A DNA stretch of 64,000 bases from Microcaldota archaeon (GCA_021811605.1 JAJZNR010000011.1:1-64000), one strand, 5' to 3'. Shown: positions 48,817-58,313, numbered from the stretch's first letter. Notes: a model not told the origin generated them from the letters alone. Translations and numbers: made by a program.

Positions 48817-50201
48817 TAAGTGATTTTATGGTAATGGGATCGATTCCGGAGCAGGTTGATGTCGCCGTCATAGGTGGAGGAGTTGGAGGATATGTCGCTG
48901 CCATAAGAGCCGCGCAACTGGGAAAGAGCGTTGCAATCGTCGAGAAGGAGAAGCTCGGAGGGCACTGCCTCAACTATGCGTGCATACCTTCGAAGGCGCT
49001 CATCCACATAGCCGAGCTTTTCTATGACATGCAGCATTCGCAGAACTTCGGGATAACTGCGCAGAACGTAGCGCTTGATGCGAAAAAGATGCTCGAATAC
49101 CGTATCGCGGTGTCGAGGAAGCTCGAGGAAGGGGTGGCGTTCCTATGCAAGTCCAACCAGATTGATGTCTTAAAGGGCACTGCCACTTTCCTAGACTCGA
49201 AGAGCGTACAGCTCACAGATGGGATAACGCTGGAGTTCAGAAAAGCGATAGTTGCGACCGGTTCCGAACCTATAGTGGTGCCAGGATTTGAGTTCGGAGG
49301 GAACGTCCTCGATTATAAACAGGCGCTGCTTCTTGACCATGTGCCGAAGAGCATGGCGATAATAGGCGCGGGTTATGTATCTGTTGAGATAGCCGCACTG
49401 TATGCGAAGCTCGGTTCAAAAGTGACCATACTGGCGCGCTCTGATGTGCTATCTAAGTTCGATAAGGACGCTGTGGCGCTTATCAAAAAGAGATTCCAGG
49501 ATCTTGGTGTAAGGGTAATCCTATCGGCCACTCCGGCCAAGCACGACGCAGGTTCTGTAGGACTAATAAACGGGGAGAGAATAGACGCCGAGGCGATAGT
49601 GGTGGCAACAGGGCTTCGCCCTTTCACCGATGGGCTTGGCCTCGAAAACACTAAAGTGAAGGTTGGGGAGAGGGGATTCATCAATGTAAACAACCAGCTC
49701 GTTACAGACGACCCGAACATATTAGCGGTAGGCGACGTGATCGGCGAACCTATGCTCGCGCACAAGGCGATGCGGCAGGGAGTGGTAGCCGGAGAGGTGG
49801 CGGCAGGAATGAACTCTTCGTATGATAACCTCGTGGTGCCTGCGGTGATCTTCTCCGACCCGGAAGTGGCGATAGCAGGCAACATAGATGAGAAAGAGGG
49901 GGTGAAGGTAGCAAAGTTCCCGCTTACCGCGCTAGGCAGGGCTATAGCGCTCGACAACACACTCGGTTTCGTGAAGATTGCGTTCGAGGAAAACGGCGGT
50001 CTGGTAAGAGGAGTGGAGATAGTGGGACCCGACGCGAACGCGGAGATAGCAGAGGCTGCGCTCGCTATCGAGATGGGGGCTACGGTAGAGGATCTCGCAG
50101 ATACTATACATCCACACCCGACGTACAGCGAAGCGATTATGGAAGCTGCGGAGGACGCGCTGGGAAGAGGAATACACTTCTTCAGACCAAGACAAAAGTA
50201 G
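48813..50201 (+). CDS. lpdA: Dihydrolipoamide dehydrogenase E3
   Basis: Flavoprotein that reoxidises E2 dihydrolipoamide with NAD. The 462-aa protein has the FAD motif VAVIGGGVGGYVAA, the redox disulfide CLNYAC in GGHCLNYACIPSKA, the NAD motif AIIGAGYVSVEIAA, the second FAD motif LAVGDVI and the catalytic His-Glu HPHPTYSE. It is encoded 3.2 kb from the E1/E2 genes, next to the Lrp gene. Start ATG 48813 overlaps that gene; ATG 48828 or 48834 are alternatives. Confidence 0.9.
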   Translation: MISDFMVMGSIPEQVDVAVIGGGVGGYVAAIRAAQLGKSVAIVEKEKLGGHCLNYACIPSKALIHIAELFYDMQHSQNFGITAQNVALDAKKMLEYRIAVSRKLEEGVAFLCKSNQIDVLKGTATFLDSKSVQLTDGITLEFRKAIVATGSEPIVVPGFEFGGNVLDYKQALLLDHVPKSMAIIGAGYVSVEIAALYAKLGSKVTILARSDVLSKFDKDAVALIKKRFQDLGVRVILSATPAKHDAGSVGLINGERIDAEAIVVATGLRPFTDGLGLENTKVKVGERGFINVNNQLVTDDPNILAVGDVIGEPMLAHKAMRQGVVAGEVAAGMNSSYDNLVVPAVIFSDPEVAIAGNIDEKEGVKVAKFPLTALGRAIALDNTLGFVKIAFEENGGLVRGVEIVGPDANAEIAEAALAIEMGATVEDLADTIHPHPTYSEAIMEAAEDALGRGIHFFRPRQK

Positions 50202-50208
50202 TGCTCGC

Positions 50209-50979
50209 ATGGATTATCACAAGGACTTCGAAGATGGCGTCGCGGAGACGAAACTGGGCAGGCTGCACTATAAGTACCACAAGGGCATAGGCGCGACCTT
50301 GGTATTCCTCCACGGGATGGGCGGCACGACTATGGTCTGGGGGAAGTTGATGGAGGAGATGCCCGGAGACCTTAATATATACCTTATCGACCTCCTGGGC
50401 CACGGGGAATCCGACGCTCCGCATATTGATTACACGATAGAAGGGCAGGTGTCGACTTTGAAGGAGTTCGCTGAAAAACTGCAGCTTAACTCATTTTACC
50501 TTATTGGGCATTCCTATGGCGGCTGGATAGCTACGTACTATGCTTCCCAGTACGACCTCGCCGGGCTTGTGATAGTCGATGGCGCTGGACTGAAGGCGGC
50601 ATTCGACCAGATAAGGCTAGGTCACCGTGAGGACCATTACAAGAGCGCTTTCTTCAAATCTACAATGATGTTCGCAGGCAACCATGACTATGTGATAAAC
50701 AGCATACTGGACCAGGACCTGAAGGAGAGCTCAGAGCTGGACGACGACATTCTTGCAAAGGTGAGGGCGCCGACACTGATAATCTGGGGCACAAAGGACC
50801 CGATACTGAGCCCCCAGATAGGCTTCATGCTGAACGTGAAGATAAAGAGCAGCGTTTTCCAACCTATAGATGGAGCCGAGCACAACCCGCATCACTCACA
50901 CCCGAAGGAGTTTGCAGCTGCGGTACTGAGATTCATAGAAGAGACCAGTAAAAATAAAAGGGTTGAGGAAGGTAGATAG
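50209..50979 (+). CDS. Alpha/beta hydrolase
   Basis: A 256-aa soluble hydrolase. HGMGGTTMVWG forms the oxyanion region, GHSYGGW holds the nucleophile Ser, and a C-terminal Asp (GTKDPI) and His (EHNPHHSHP) complete the triad. It starts 7 nt after E3, so it is in that operon. The substrate is unknown; related proteins cleave esters or C-C bonds, or act on lipoyl or acyl groups. Confidence 0.85.
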   Translation: MDYHKDFEDGVAETKLGRLHYKYHKGIGATLVFLHGMGGTTMVWGKLMEEMPGDLNIYLIDLLGHGESDAPHIDYTIEGQVSTLKEFAEKLQLNSFYLIGHSYGGWIATYYASQYDLAGLVIVDGAGLKAAFDQIRLGHREDHYKSAFFKSTMMFAGNHDYVINSILDQDLKESSELDDDILAKVRAPTLIIWGTKDPILSPQIGFMLNVKIKSSVFQPIDGAEHNPHHSHPKEFAAAVLRFIEETSKNKRVEEGR

Positions 50980-50992
50980 TTCGGTGACTGAC

Positions 50993-51733
50993 ATGGTTAC
51001 TTACAATATAGTTGAGCGGAAGTACATACTCGCAGAGAAGACAGATGAGACTCCAGAAGTGTTGATAGTGGGTTTCAAGCCAGATGACGGCATGCCCCCG
51101 AGCCCTTTTGACCCAGGCATGTTCATGATGATAACAGGAGTGGACGCCGCAGGGAAGAGGTACACAGCAAGGGCATTCTCAATAGCGTCAGACCCGTCGT
51201 CTCCGGAAATTGAGTTCTTTGTCATCAAGCAGCCGACTCACGGGGAGCATATTGGCACGTCACACTTTATGGAGGCGAAGGAAGGAGATATATTCATGCT
51301 GAAGGGGCCGAGCGGGCAGTTCAGGTTTGACCCGAACAAGGACAAAAAGGTTCTGTTCATTGCAGGCGGCACTGGGCTTGCCCCATTCATGTCTATGTTG
51401 AGGCACATGAAGCTTGTGGAAGCCGACTGCGACATAGATATGCTCTATAGTGTGAAGTTCCCTACAGAGATAATAAGGAAGGATGAGCTGGATGGTTACA
51501 GGAGCACTCTCGGGCTCAAGCTCACTGTAACGGTGACAAGGCCGACAGCCGGAGACGGATGGGCCGGGCAGACTGGGCACGTTGACGCGAACATGATACA
51601 GAAGTATTCGCAGGACGTGAATGAGCGGATGTGCTACATCTGTGGACCGCTGCCGTTCGTTAAGGCTGTGAAGGACGCGTTGGCTTCGATAGGGATTCCT
51701 CCGCAGAGAGTAAGCGCGGACGTTTGGGGATAG
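50993..51733 (+). CDS. Ferredoxin-NADP reductase-like flavoprotein
   Basis: A 246-aa oxidoreductase of the FNR fold. The FAD-binding RAFSIAS motif (RxYS type), the NAD(P)-binding GGTGLAPFMSML and the terminal CGPLPFVKAVKDAL are in the normal order. There is no [2Fe-2S] domain, so it probably pairs with a separate ferredoxin. GGTGA lies 5 nt before ATG 50993. It overlaps nothing but follows the hydrolase closely, continuing the E3 operon, which suggests a link between NADH from the complex and a redox carrier. Confidence 0.85.
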   Translation: MVTYNIVERKYILAEKTDETPEVLIVGFKPDDGMPPSPFDPGMFMMITGVDAAGKRYTARAFSIASDPSSPEIEFFVIKQPTHGEHIGTSHFMEAKEGDIFMLKGPSGQFRFDPNKDKKVLFIAGGTGLAPFMSMLRHMKLVEADCDIDMLYSVKFPTEIIRKDELDGYRSTLGLKLTVTVTRPTAGDGWAGQTGHVDANMIQKYSQDVNERMCYICGPLPFVKAVKDALASIGIPPQRVSADVWG

Positions 51734-51840
51734 ACTGTCTTTGCCTTATCTCTGGCGTAGATATCGGTGGTTTGGCATAATACTCGCAATGGAAGAATCG
51801 TCTAACCTTCTTACCTCTCGCGAGATGGAAAAGACTATAG

Positions 51841-52533
51841 TCAGATCTTGTTCAGTCTGCTCTCTATTTCGCTGATATCGAGCTTCGTGGAAAGCAGCGG
51901 TATCCTCTCGACCTGCGCAATCTTTACGGCGAGCTTATCCACCTGCGTGACGTTGTGGAGCACTATCACCTTCGGCTTTATCGGTGCGACTCTCACCACC
52001 ACCATCGGGGACTTCCCGTTCGATACATGCTCGAATATGAAGGCTCTCTCTGTAGTGGAACCGAAAAGCTTTGGGTACTCCGATGGTGACATCTCCAATA
52101 TCACGCGCAGGCTGTCCAGCCTCGTGTAGCCGAATAGCTTGAGCCCGTCCAGGTAACCAGGGTTCGACAGGACCTTTCCCTCTATTATCCTGCTGAAGTC
52201 CACCCCGTTTATCGGGGCTACGAAATCATGTATGTTGTAGAATGGCGGCTGCTTCTCCGGCGCAGGCGCGAACCTCTCCAGACCGTGCCTTACTGAACCC
52301 CCTTTTGAATCATCAATTGAGAAAAGGGCGTCAACGAACCGTCTTATAACACCCACCCCAGGGCTTAGCCTCCTGTTGCTCTCATAGTCGCTTATCGTCG
52401 ACGTCGAGATCTTAATCTGCTTTGCGAGCTCTATCTGTGTTATCCCGAACAGCTCCCTCCACTTCTTCATCGCGGAGCCTGGGCTGTCCGATAGTGTTAT
52501 CTCGCCCGCTATTCTCTCTTTCAACTCCTCCAT
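51841..52533 (-). CDS. XRE-family helix-turn-helix regulator
   Basis: A 230-aa regulator: HTH domain at about 20-70 (KWRELFGITQIELAKQIKISTSTISDYESNRR) in the archaeal form where helix 3 recognises DNA, and a C-terminal alpha/beta domain (about 100-225) common to archaeal XRE regulators of unknown ligand. It is the last gene on the minus strand of this block. The promoter carries repeated TACGTCA elements, suggesting self-control. Confidence 0.85.
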   Translation of the reverse strand: MEELKERIAGEITLSDSPGSAMKKWRELFGITQIELAKQIKISTSTISDYESNRRLSPGVGVIRRFVDALFSIDDSKGGSVRHGLERFAPAPEKQPPFYNIHDFVAPINGVDFSRIIEGKVLSNPGYLDGLKLFGYTRLDSLRVILEMSPSEYPKLFGSTTERAFIFEHVSNGKSPMVVVRVAPIKPKVIVLHNVTQVDKLAVKIAQVERIPLLSTKLDISEIESRLNKI

Positions 52534-52542
52534 GAACCCTCC

Positions 52543-52583
52543 TACGTCAATAACGTAATAGCTTATACGTCATGTTATTTAAG
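52543..52583 (-). promoter_or_regulatory. XRE promoter with TACGTCA repeats
   Basis: TACGTCA occurs at 52543-52549 and 52566-52572, with a related TAACGTA at 52551-52557 between them. The minus-strand TATA-like CTTAAATAA is at 52575-52583, so the repeats lie between the box and the ATG at 52533. They are candidate operators for the encoded regulator. Confidence 0.4.
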
Positions 52584-53495
52584 CCTTCGTTTTCTGCCGT
52601 GCCTGTTGCCTCGAGCGCCATTACCGATCTTGCTCTTTCTGGTTTTTCTTGCTGTTCTGTGCTTGTGCTCTATTTCAGTATACATCTTGGCAATGTCAGA
52701 TGGCATTCCTCCATTCTTTTCTTTCTTCGCGGGCTCACTGCCATGCCCCTTTTTCGATGCAAGTACGGGAGCACCATCCCCGTTTTTATTCGCCTGCTCT
52801 TTTTCGGAATCTAAGTTAAGCAGCTTTCTTACGTATCCATAAATGAGTGACACTATGCCTGCCATGAGAAGCAGTATGAATATTATGCCAAGCTGCACTC
52901 CCTGGTTTACCTGCGAGTATACCGAGCTGAGTGTAGGTCCTTTCAGCGTACTGTTCGATATCGGCTGGAGATATGCCAGCTTTACGAATATGCTCTTGTT
53001 CTTGGATGCACTTCCATTAGTATTATCAAATACTAGGTAGTAGGTTCCTGGAGGGAACACCTGATTGGGTTTCTGATACAGTATAGGAACAGTTGGCTGT
53101 GTACTATTCTGCGTGTACGGTATTGTCACAAGTTCACTGGCATTCTGGTAGATATAGAAAACCCCCTTATTCGCAATCGAGATTGCGTAATCAAGACCCC
53201 GGGCTGCAGAAAGGTTTGAGTTCACATATGAACTCCATCCATCGAAGGCCGTGGAATTCATCAGATACACATTTGTACTGTTGTCGATGTTCATGAATAC
53301 CAGTAGGATAGACGCATTTGCAAAAGCTATGGATCTGTTTACGGATCCGTGCGCAGGGACAGTGAGGTTCTGAACAACCATGCCCTGGGTCAGAGGGGAT
53401 GGTGCGCTGTTCTGCATAGATACAGCAACGACCAGTGTTATGATGGCCAACACCAAAAGGATCAGCCCTGCTTTTGTATAGTTAGAGAACATCAT
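52575..53495 (-). CDS. Membrane-anchored sequon-rich protein with basic tail
   Basis: Not recognised. The 306-aa protein has an N-terminal signal or anchor helix (about 8-27), an external domain of about 180 residues with more than ten NxS/T sequons, a second membrane helix (about 203-222, GIIFILLLMAGIVSLIYGY) and a cytoplasmic tail of about 80 residues rich in Lys, Arg and Gly. The tail ends GNRHGRKRRLK and may bind nucleic acid or lipids. The heavy sequon content fits N-glycosylation by AglB. Confidence 0.7.
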   Translation of the reverse strand: MMFSNYTKAGLILLVLAIITLVVAVSMQNSAPSPLTQGMVVQNLTVPAHGSVNRSIAFANASILLVFMNIDNSTNVYLMNSTAFDGWSSYVNSNLSAARGLDYAISIANKGVFYIYQNASELVTIPYTQNSTQPTVPILYQKPNQVFPPGTYYLVFDNTNGSASKNKSIFVKLAYLQPISNSTLKGPTLSSVYSQVNQGVQLGIIFILLLMAGIVSLIYGYVRKLLNLDSEKEQANKNGDGAPVLASKKGHGSEPAKKEKNGGMPSDIAKMYTEIEHKHRTARKTRKSKIGNGARGNRHGRKRRLK

Positions 53496-53985
53496 AGCAC
53501 CATGCAGTTATGTATTGCTGTGACCTAAAGAATAAAATAGGTATCGCAAATGCAGTGGCATGGCCGCATACATTGTCATGCAGCAATTGGATGCACTGTA
53601 GGATTTGGAGCATGTTGCCGCATTCACGGCAGATGTTGCATCCGCCTGATTCGGAGCTCGAGGATTATGTGGATGGATTGGATACTCGGAATCATGTTAA
53701 TCGCTGTTCTAAAAGTCTGGATGCAAAAACGGGACTTGCGACTTCGTTCTATATAGGGTCTGCGGGAAGTGACGACAAAGACTGCCGTAACTGTATTCAA
53801 TGACGTAAGAAGAAGAAGATGATGAAGATGGAGAAGGAGAAGGAGAAGATTCGGGATAATAGATGGTCTTTCGGGTTAGGGAGTACGCGTCTGTCAGAGC
53901 TTCTGGCAAAATCCCTAAAAGAGGGAGTTTTTAATTTGTCGTGTTCCTAATGTTAATTGTAGATAAAGGCTGATGTGTTGTTGAC
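53496..53985. other. Intergenic region with a polypurine tract
   Basis: No gene is supported. A 97-codon frame at 53510-53803 has several Cys and an acidic stretch but no clear start signal or domain. A polypurine run (53807-53850, mostly GAAGAA and GAGAAG units) could form unusual structure or act in transcription. The promoters of the flanking divergent genes must lie here. Confidence 0.35.
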
Positions 53986-54843
53986 ATGGCTCGATATAAA
54001 GAAGAGGATAATAATGCAATAAAGCAGAAGGCAGAACTCAGCGAACATGGAAAGATAAAACTGCTAATCCTTGTCGCTATGGCTCTCTTGATCATATCGC
54101 TGATTGTTTACGTGGTAGGGATTAGCGCTGCGCCATCACAGAAACAACTGTCGCTTTCCACCTGTGCCGGATATTTCAATACGCTTGAGAAATATCAGTG
54201 TGTGGATTTTCTGGCTAACTCCACGGATAACCTCACGGAATGCAGCATGCTGCCAGGCTACCAAGCAGATGTGTGTTACTATGACACGGCATTAGGCAGG
54301 CACAATATCAGCGCATGCTCTCGCATAACTGCAAACAGCACAATCACTGCATCGGCTTATGACAATTGTGTGATAAGCCTTGCCAACAGTCCAGCGGATA
54401 TGGGATACTGCGGAACCCTTTCAATTAATGATGGTCTCAGGTGCATCTACAACATTTCCGTTAGGGCAGGATTCTCGAATGCAAGCGCATGCGATCAGAT
54501 ATCGAGCGCCTTCTTCGGAAATGAATGCAGGTATCTTGATTTCTATTATCAGGCACAGCAGATGAAAGACGCAGCTGACTGTGGATACCTTCAGCCCACC
54601 GCAAACGACACTACACTCTCATTGCTTCTCATGAATAATGAAACAGGCTTTTCGACTAATCCAAATTTAACGATAGAACGGGCATTGTTGCCTGCTTACT
54701 ATCTCCAGCAGAATGTCTCTCCTCGTGATTACTGCTATCTGAAGCTTGCACAATCTGAAAGCAACAGGAGCATATGTAGCCTGGCAACAACGAAAACAGG
54801 TGGCGCGCTGTGCAACGCCACCTTTGAAGGCACGGTTGTGTGA
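53986..54843 (+). CDS. Cysteine-rich anchored external protein
   Basis: Not recognised. The 285-aa protein has a charged cytoplasmic start (1-24), a membrane helix (about 25-46, LLILVAMALLIISLIVYVVG) and an external domain with about 20 cysteines spaced fairly evenly (e.g. CAGYF, CVDFL, CSML, CYYD, CSRI, CGTL) plus several sequons. Many disulfides suggest a stable extracellular domain, perhaps for an acidic or harsh medium. The spacing looks repetitive, one Cys pair about every 15-20 residues. It is followed 13 nt later by the DHH gene. Confidence 0.7.
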   Translation: MARYKEEDNNAIKQKAELSEHGKIKLLILVAMALLIISLIVYVVGISAAPSQKQLSLSTCAGYFNTLEKYQCVDFLANSTDNLTECSMLPGYQADVCYYDTALGRHNISACSRITANSTITASAYDNCVISLANSPADMGYCGTLSINDGLRCIYNISVRAGFSNASACDQISSAFFGNECRYLDFYYQAQQMKDAADCGYLQPTANDTTLSLLLMNNETGFSTNPNLTIERALLPAYYLQQNVSPRDYCYLKLAQSESNRSICSLATTKTGGALCNATFEGTVV

Positions 54844-54856
54844 GGAGGGTAGTCGC

Positions 54857-56254
54857 ATGAGAACAGACGGGATTGTAACTGCAGTCAGGATTGGCGCACA
54901 GACAAAAGATAACACCTACACTATACTGACTGCTGAACAGATACTCACTGTAAGATGCGGGATACTGCTGGAGCCCGGGGAAGAGGCATCAGTGGACACC
55001 GAAAAAATCGAGGACTCTGCAATCCCTTCCGGCGCCATTACCGTAGTGGGGAAAACCTCAAAAGTTAGGTACAGGAAGATGCTAAGTTTATTGACGAAGA
55101 AGGCGATTGACCCGAAAGGCGGACGCGGCGCGGAATATACGGGAAAGTTTAAGGCAACTACATCCTCCATGTCGAGGCAGCTTGGCGCAGCCGCGAAGCG
55201 GTTCCTAGAAAGCTATCTGACAGGCGCCGCGACAATAGTAAGGTTCCATAACGACTGTGACGGCTCCAGCGGCGCCATCGGACTACACATGGCGCTCGAT
55301 GCGGTGAACGCAAAACTAGGCTACCAGCCAAGGAACATTTCATGGAGGATGAACAAGAGCATCGCCTACAGGGTAGACGAATACTACGAAGATTCACTTT
55401 TCCTAAACAACTACAAATCCATAGCCCGACCACTGGTATTGGCAAGCGATTTTGGCACATCGCCGGAAAGCGAGGGCGCGATAAGAGAGCTGTGCAAGAC
55501 TGCAGACATGATGATGTTGGACCACCATCCAGTCTATGGCAGTTTTCCAAGGGAGCTGGTTACGTACATAAACCCGTGGGATTTCGGAGGCGACTCTGAT
55601 TACACCGCCGGCATGCTTACCTGCTCGTTCGCGGACAGGATTGTGGGAGTGAACCTCGAACTGCTCAAACACGCGTCGCTTATCGGGGACTACAGCGCGT
55701 GCGCAGATAGGAGCAACACGGAAGCGCAGAGAGTAGCCGTAGTGCTAGATTACCTCACAAGCAAGCGCGGGGAAGGCGAAAATTTCACGCCCAAGTACTT
55801 CGGCTCTGTGATATTCGACAGGGAGAAGCTGGCTGAGAGCTTCCTGTACGCGAGCACGCGGATGAGCGAGGCCATAGAGCTGGGAGTCAAGAACATAAAG
55901 CATTACATCACAGCGGGCAGGACGAACGTATACGTCCTGGACTTCAAACACGTCTCGAGAAGCGAGGACGATTACCCGCTCCCCGGCAGATACGCGTCGA
56001 GCCTGCAGAGAAAGATGGAGGAGATAGGAGGCGCGGACGTGATAACAGTGGTGCACTACGGCAACTATATATCGTTTAGGCTCAGCCCTACGGCCGCGAA
56101 AAAAATTGAGCTCCTGAAAATCATAGAAAGACTCAAGGAGGAGTCGGAGCACGTAATTGGCGGTGGTGGACACCATGCAGCCGCGAGCATAAGGGTGGAC
56201 AAGAACCACGTTGACGACGTGCTGGGACGCCTGCTGCAGGAGCTCGGGGCGTAA
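54857..56254 (+). CDS. RecJ-like DHH-family phosphoesterase
   Basis: Predicted single-strand exonuclease or related phosphoesterase, probably the archaeal RecJ/GAN type linked to replication. The 465-aa protein has motif I FHNDCDGSSGA, motif II ASDFGTS, the DHH motif LDHHPVYGS and the DHHA1 end GGGGHHAAAS. An N-terminal extension of about 100 residues looks like a small nucleic-acid-binding (OB-like) domain. ATG 54857 follows GAGGAGGG; a longer frame overlaps the previous gene and is rejected. The next gene, RFC large subunit, is convergent and abuts its stop. Confidence 0.85.
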   Translation: MRTDGIVTAVRIGAQTKDNTYTILTAEQILTVRCGILLEPGEEASVDTEKIEDSAIPSGAITVVGKTSKVRYRKMLSLLTKKAIDPKGGRGAEYTGKFKATTSSMSRQLGAAAKRFLESYLTGAATIVRFHNDCDGSSGAIGLHMALDAVNAKLGYQPRNISWRMNKSIAYRVDEYYEDSLFLNNYKSIARPLVLASDFGTSPESEGAIRELCKTADMMMLDHHPVYGSFPRELVTYINPWDFGGDSDYTAGMLTCSFADRIVGVNLELLKHASLIGDYSACADRSNTEAQRVAVVLDYLTSKRGEGENFTPKYFGSVIFDREKLAESFLYASTRMSEAIELGVKNIKHYITAGRTNVYVLDFKHVSRSEDDYPLPGRYASSLQRKMEEIGGADVITVVHYGNYISFRLSPTAAKKIELLKIIERLKEESEHVIGGGGHHAAASIRVDKNHVDDVLGRLLQELGA

Positions 56255-57472
56255 TCACATCTTTTCAGAGAGCCAGTCCATCTCCTTCCTGTCGAGCCCA
56301 TACCTTGCCTCGAAGAATTCGTACGTCCGTTCCTTGCTCTCCGCCCCCTCATTCGCGGCGATTTTCGCCATCCTGGCTATCATAGGCATCTCCATCTTCA
56401 TTATCCTTGCCCTGTCGGTGTGGATCCTCCTCTGCAGTTTCTCGGCGATCTCCTTGCCCTTGCCCCTCGCCTCCTTGCTCCTGCTGAGCTCGCTTATCCT
56501 CTTCGGGAATGTGTATCTTGTAGTCCGGTCGGGGTAGCTTTCCTTGGAGAGCGCTATGCCGCTGGACATCAGAACGTTCATGTACCTCCAGTACGTGTAG
56601 TACTGCTTTCTTGTAGCGTTGTTGAAGTACCTGGTCGCCTCCGAGAGCATTGCGTAGGCGCGGTCCAGGTCCCTGCCGTCCCTGTACCTCTTCGGCAGGT
56701 TCTCGTCCAGCCACGCCAGCAGCATGTCGTTATCAACATCGCTGCGTGTGACCGCTGCCATCGGCGCCGAGTATGTGTTCGAGAAAAATATCCCGTCGAG
56801 TGTCTTGAAGATGTCGACCTTCTTGTCCCTTAAGCCGACTATGTCTGCAACCTCGGGGTTTGCTCCGTCGAGCACGGTTATGTCGTTTATGGCGCAGCGC
56901 GCGTCTCCGTTTGCGCGGTTTGCCACGAGGTCCACCATCTCCTTGCTAACGTCTATGTCGTTCCTGCTTACATAGTCGGAGAGTATTGCTGCTATGTCCT
57001 GCGCCGTGAGCTTCGTGAACTCTATGTAATCGACAGCCTCCCTGAGGAAGGTTATGCTCTGGTTCCACCTGTCGTTGGCTATGAATACGATGGGATTCTT
57101 TGACGCTTTTATGAGGTTCGATATCGCGGAGCTGGCCCCCCTGTCGAACTTCGGTGCCAGCTCATCTATCTCGTCCAGGAGTATCATGTTCCTGGTGCCG
57201 AATATGGTTCTGGCCTGTGATGCTGCGCCAAGAAGGCTGTTTATGCTTTCCTGGTCGCGGTAATCGCCTGCATTTAGCTCTACGGTGTTCCACCTGTTCT
57301 CCCTGGCCACGATCCTTGCAGCGAGGGACTTCCCGGTTCCCGGCGGCCCGACGAGCATCACAGGTCTCCTCTTTTCGCCATTAGACACCGCCCTGGCATA
57401 AGCCCTGAGCGCGGCTATCGCGAACTGGTTCCCAACAAACATAAAGGAGTTATCGTCTTGTTCCATGTGCAT
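56255..57472 (-). CDS. rfcL: Replication factor C large subunit
   Basis: Clamp-loader subunit that opens the PCNA ring. The 405-aa protein has Walker A GPPGTGKS, Walker B LLDEIDE and sensor regions as in RFC-L, with a long C-terminal collar domain. No PIP box is obvious at the C-terminus, which is shorter than in many archaea. ATG 57470-57472 or the one 6 nt later may be the start. It is divergent from the cis-prenyltransferase gene. Confidence 0.85.
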   Translation of the reverse strand: MHMEQDDNSFMFVGNQFAIAALRAYARAVSNGEKRRPVMLVGPPGTGKSLAARIVARENRWNTVELNAGDYRDQESINSLLGAASQARTIFGTRNMILLDEIDELAPKFDRGASSAISNLIKASKNPIVFIANDRWNQSITFLREAVDYIEFTKLTAQDIAAILSDYVSRNDIDVSKEMVDLVANRANGDARCAINDITVLDGANPEVADIVGLRDKKVDIFKTLDGIFFSNTYSAPMAAVTRSDVDNDMLLAWLDENLPKRYRDGRDLDRAYAMLSEATRYFNNATRKQYYTYWRYMNVLMSSGIALSKESYPDRTTRYTFPKRISELSRSKEARGKGKEIAEKLQRRIHTDRARIMKMEMPMIARMAKIAANEGAESKERTYEFFEARYGLDRKEMDWLSEKM

Positions 57473-57578
57473 ACCGCAAAAACAGCCTTTCGCAAGCCTT
57501 TAATAAGTTTTATTAATGATAAGTATTTAAAGATATGAAAGGAATGCTATTACGCATTCTATAGCTGTAGCTGAGACT

Positions 57579-58274
57579 ATGGAAAAGATTATACCGCCGG
57601 AGCACGTCGCGCTGATTCCAGACGGCAACAGGAGGTGGGCTAGGAGCCACTCGCGTGTCCTCCTGCAGAGCTACAAGCTCGGCATAGAGAAGTTCATAAC
57701 CTTCGCCACCTGGTCGAAGGAATTCGGAGTCAAGACCATTACGGTGTGGGCGCTTTCCACGGAGAACCTGAAGGGACGCACCAGGTTCGAGCTGCGCGTG
57801 CTTTTCGACCTGTACACCAGGTATGCGAAGGACAAGGTTCTCTACGCGATGCTCAAGGCGAACGGTGCACGTGTCAGGGTAATCGGGGACATTGCCCACC
57901 TGCCCAGGAAGCTCCAGGAGGCGCTGGCGGAACTCGAAAGGAAGACCGCGGATTTCCACTCCATGACAATAAACATGCTGATAAACTACGGAGGGCAGGA
58001 AGATATAGTATATTCAATAAATAGGCTCAAGGCCTCCGGCGTAAAGCACATAGACAGAGAGCTGATAAAGAGGAACCTCAGGAGCGCTGCGCTCCCGGAG
58101 GTGGATCTCATAGTAAGGACATCCGGGGAGCAGAGGCTCTCCGGGCTGCTTCCATGGCAGACAGCGTATTCAGAGCTTTATTTCGCGAAAAAGTACTGGC
58201 CGGATTTCAGGAAGGCCGACTTCAAGAAGGCGATTCTGGAGTTCTCCAGGAGGCAAAGGCGTTTCGGAAAGTGA
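57579..58274 (+). CDS. uppS: Cis-prenyltransferase (polyprenyl diphosphate synthase)
   Basis: Builds long polyprenyl diphosphates used as glycan carriers. The 231-aa protein has PDGNRRWAR near the start, ALSTENLKGR, and the C-terminal IVRTSGEQRLSGLLPWQTAYSEL in parts, the standard family signatures. Length matches archaeal and bacterial enzymes. It is upstream of a DUF2070 gene; together with AglB and the dolichol-kinase-like protein it points to an N-glycosylation lipid pathway. Confidence 0.95.
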   Translation: MEKIIPPEHVALIPDGNRRWARSHSRVLLQSYKLGIEKFITFATWSKEFGVKTITVWALSTENLKGRTRFELRVLFDLYTRYAKDKVLYAMLKANGARVRVIGDIAHLPRKLQEALAELERKTADFHSMTINMLINYGGQEDIVYSINRLKASGVKHIDRELIKRNLRSAALPEVDLIVRTSGEQRLSGLLPWQTAYSELYFAKKYWPDFRKADFKKAILEFSRRQRRFGK

Positions 58275-58313
58275 AGAAGAGAAGAAGAAGCCGCATTTTT
58301 CCTGTGTGTTTAG

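Noticed and set aside
53510-53803. 97-codon plus-strand frame with several Cys residues
   Set aside because: No start signal or recognised domain, codon use unlike neighbours, and it lies over the likely promoter of the divergent gene; it may be a decayed or chance frame.
53807-53850. Polypurine run as a tandem-repeat array or CRISPR-like element
   Set aside because: It is a short imperfect triplet and hexamer run without spacers.
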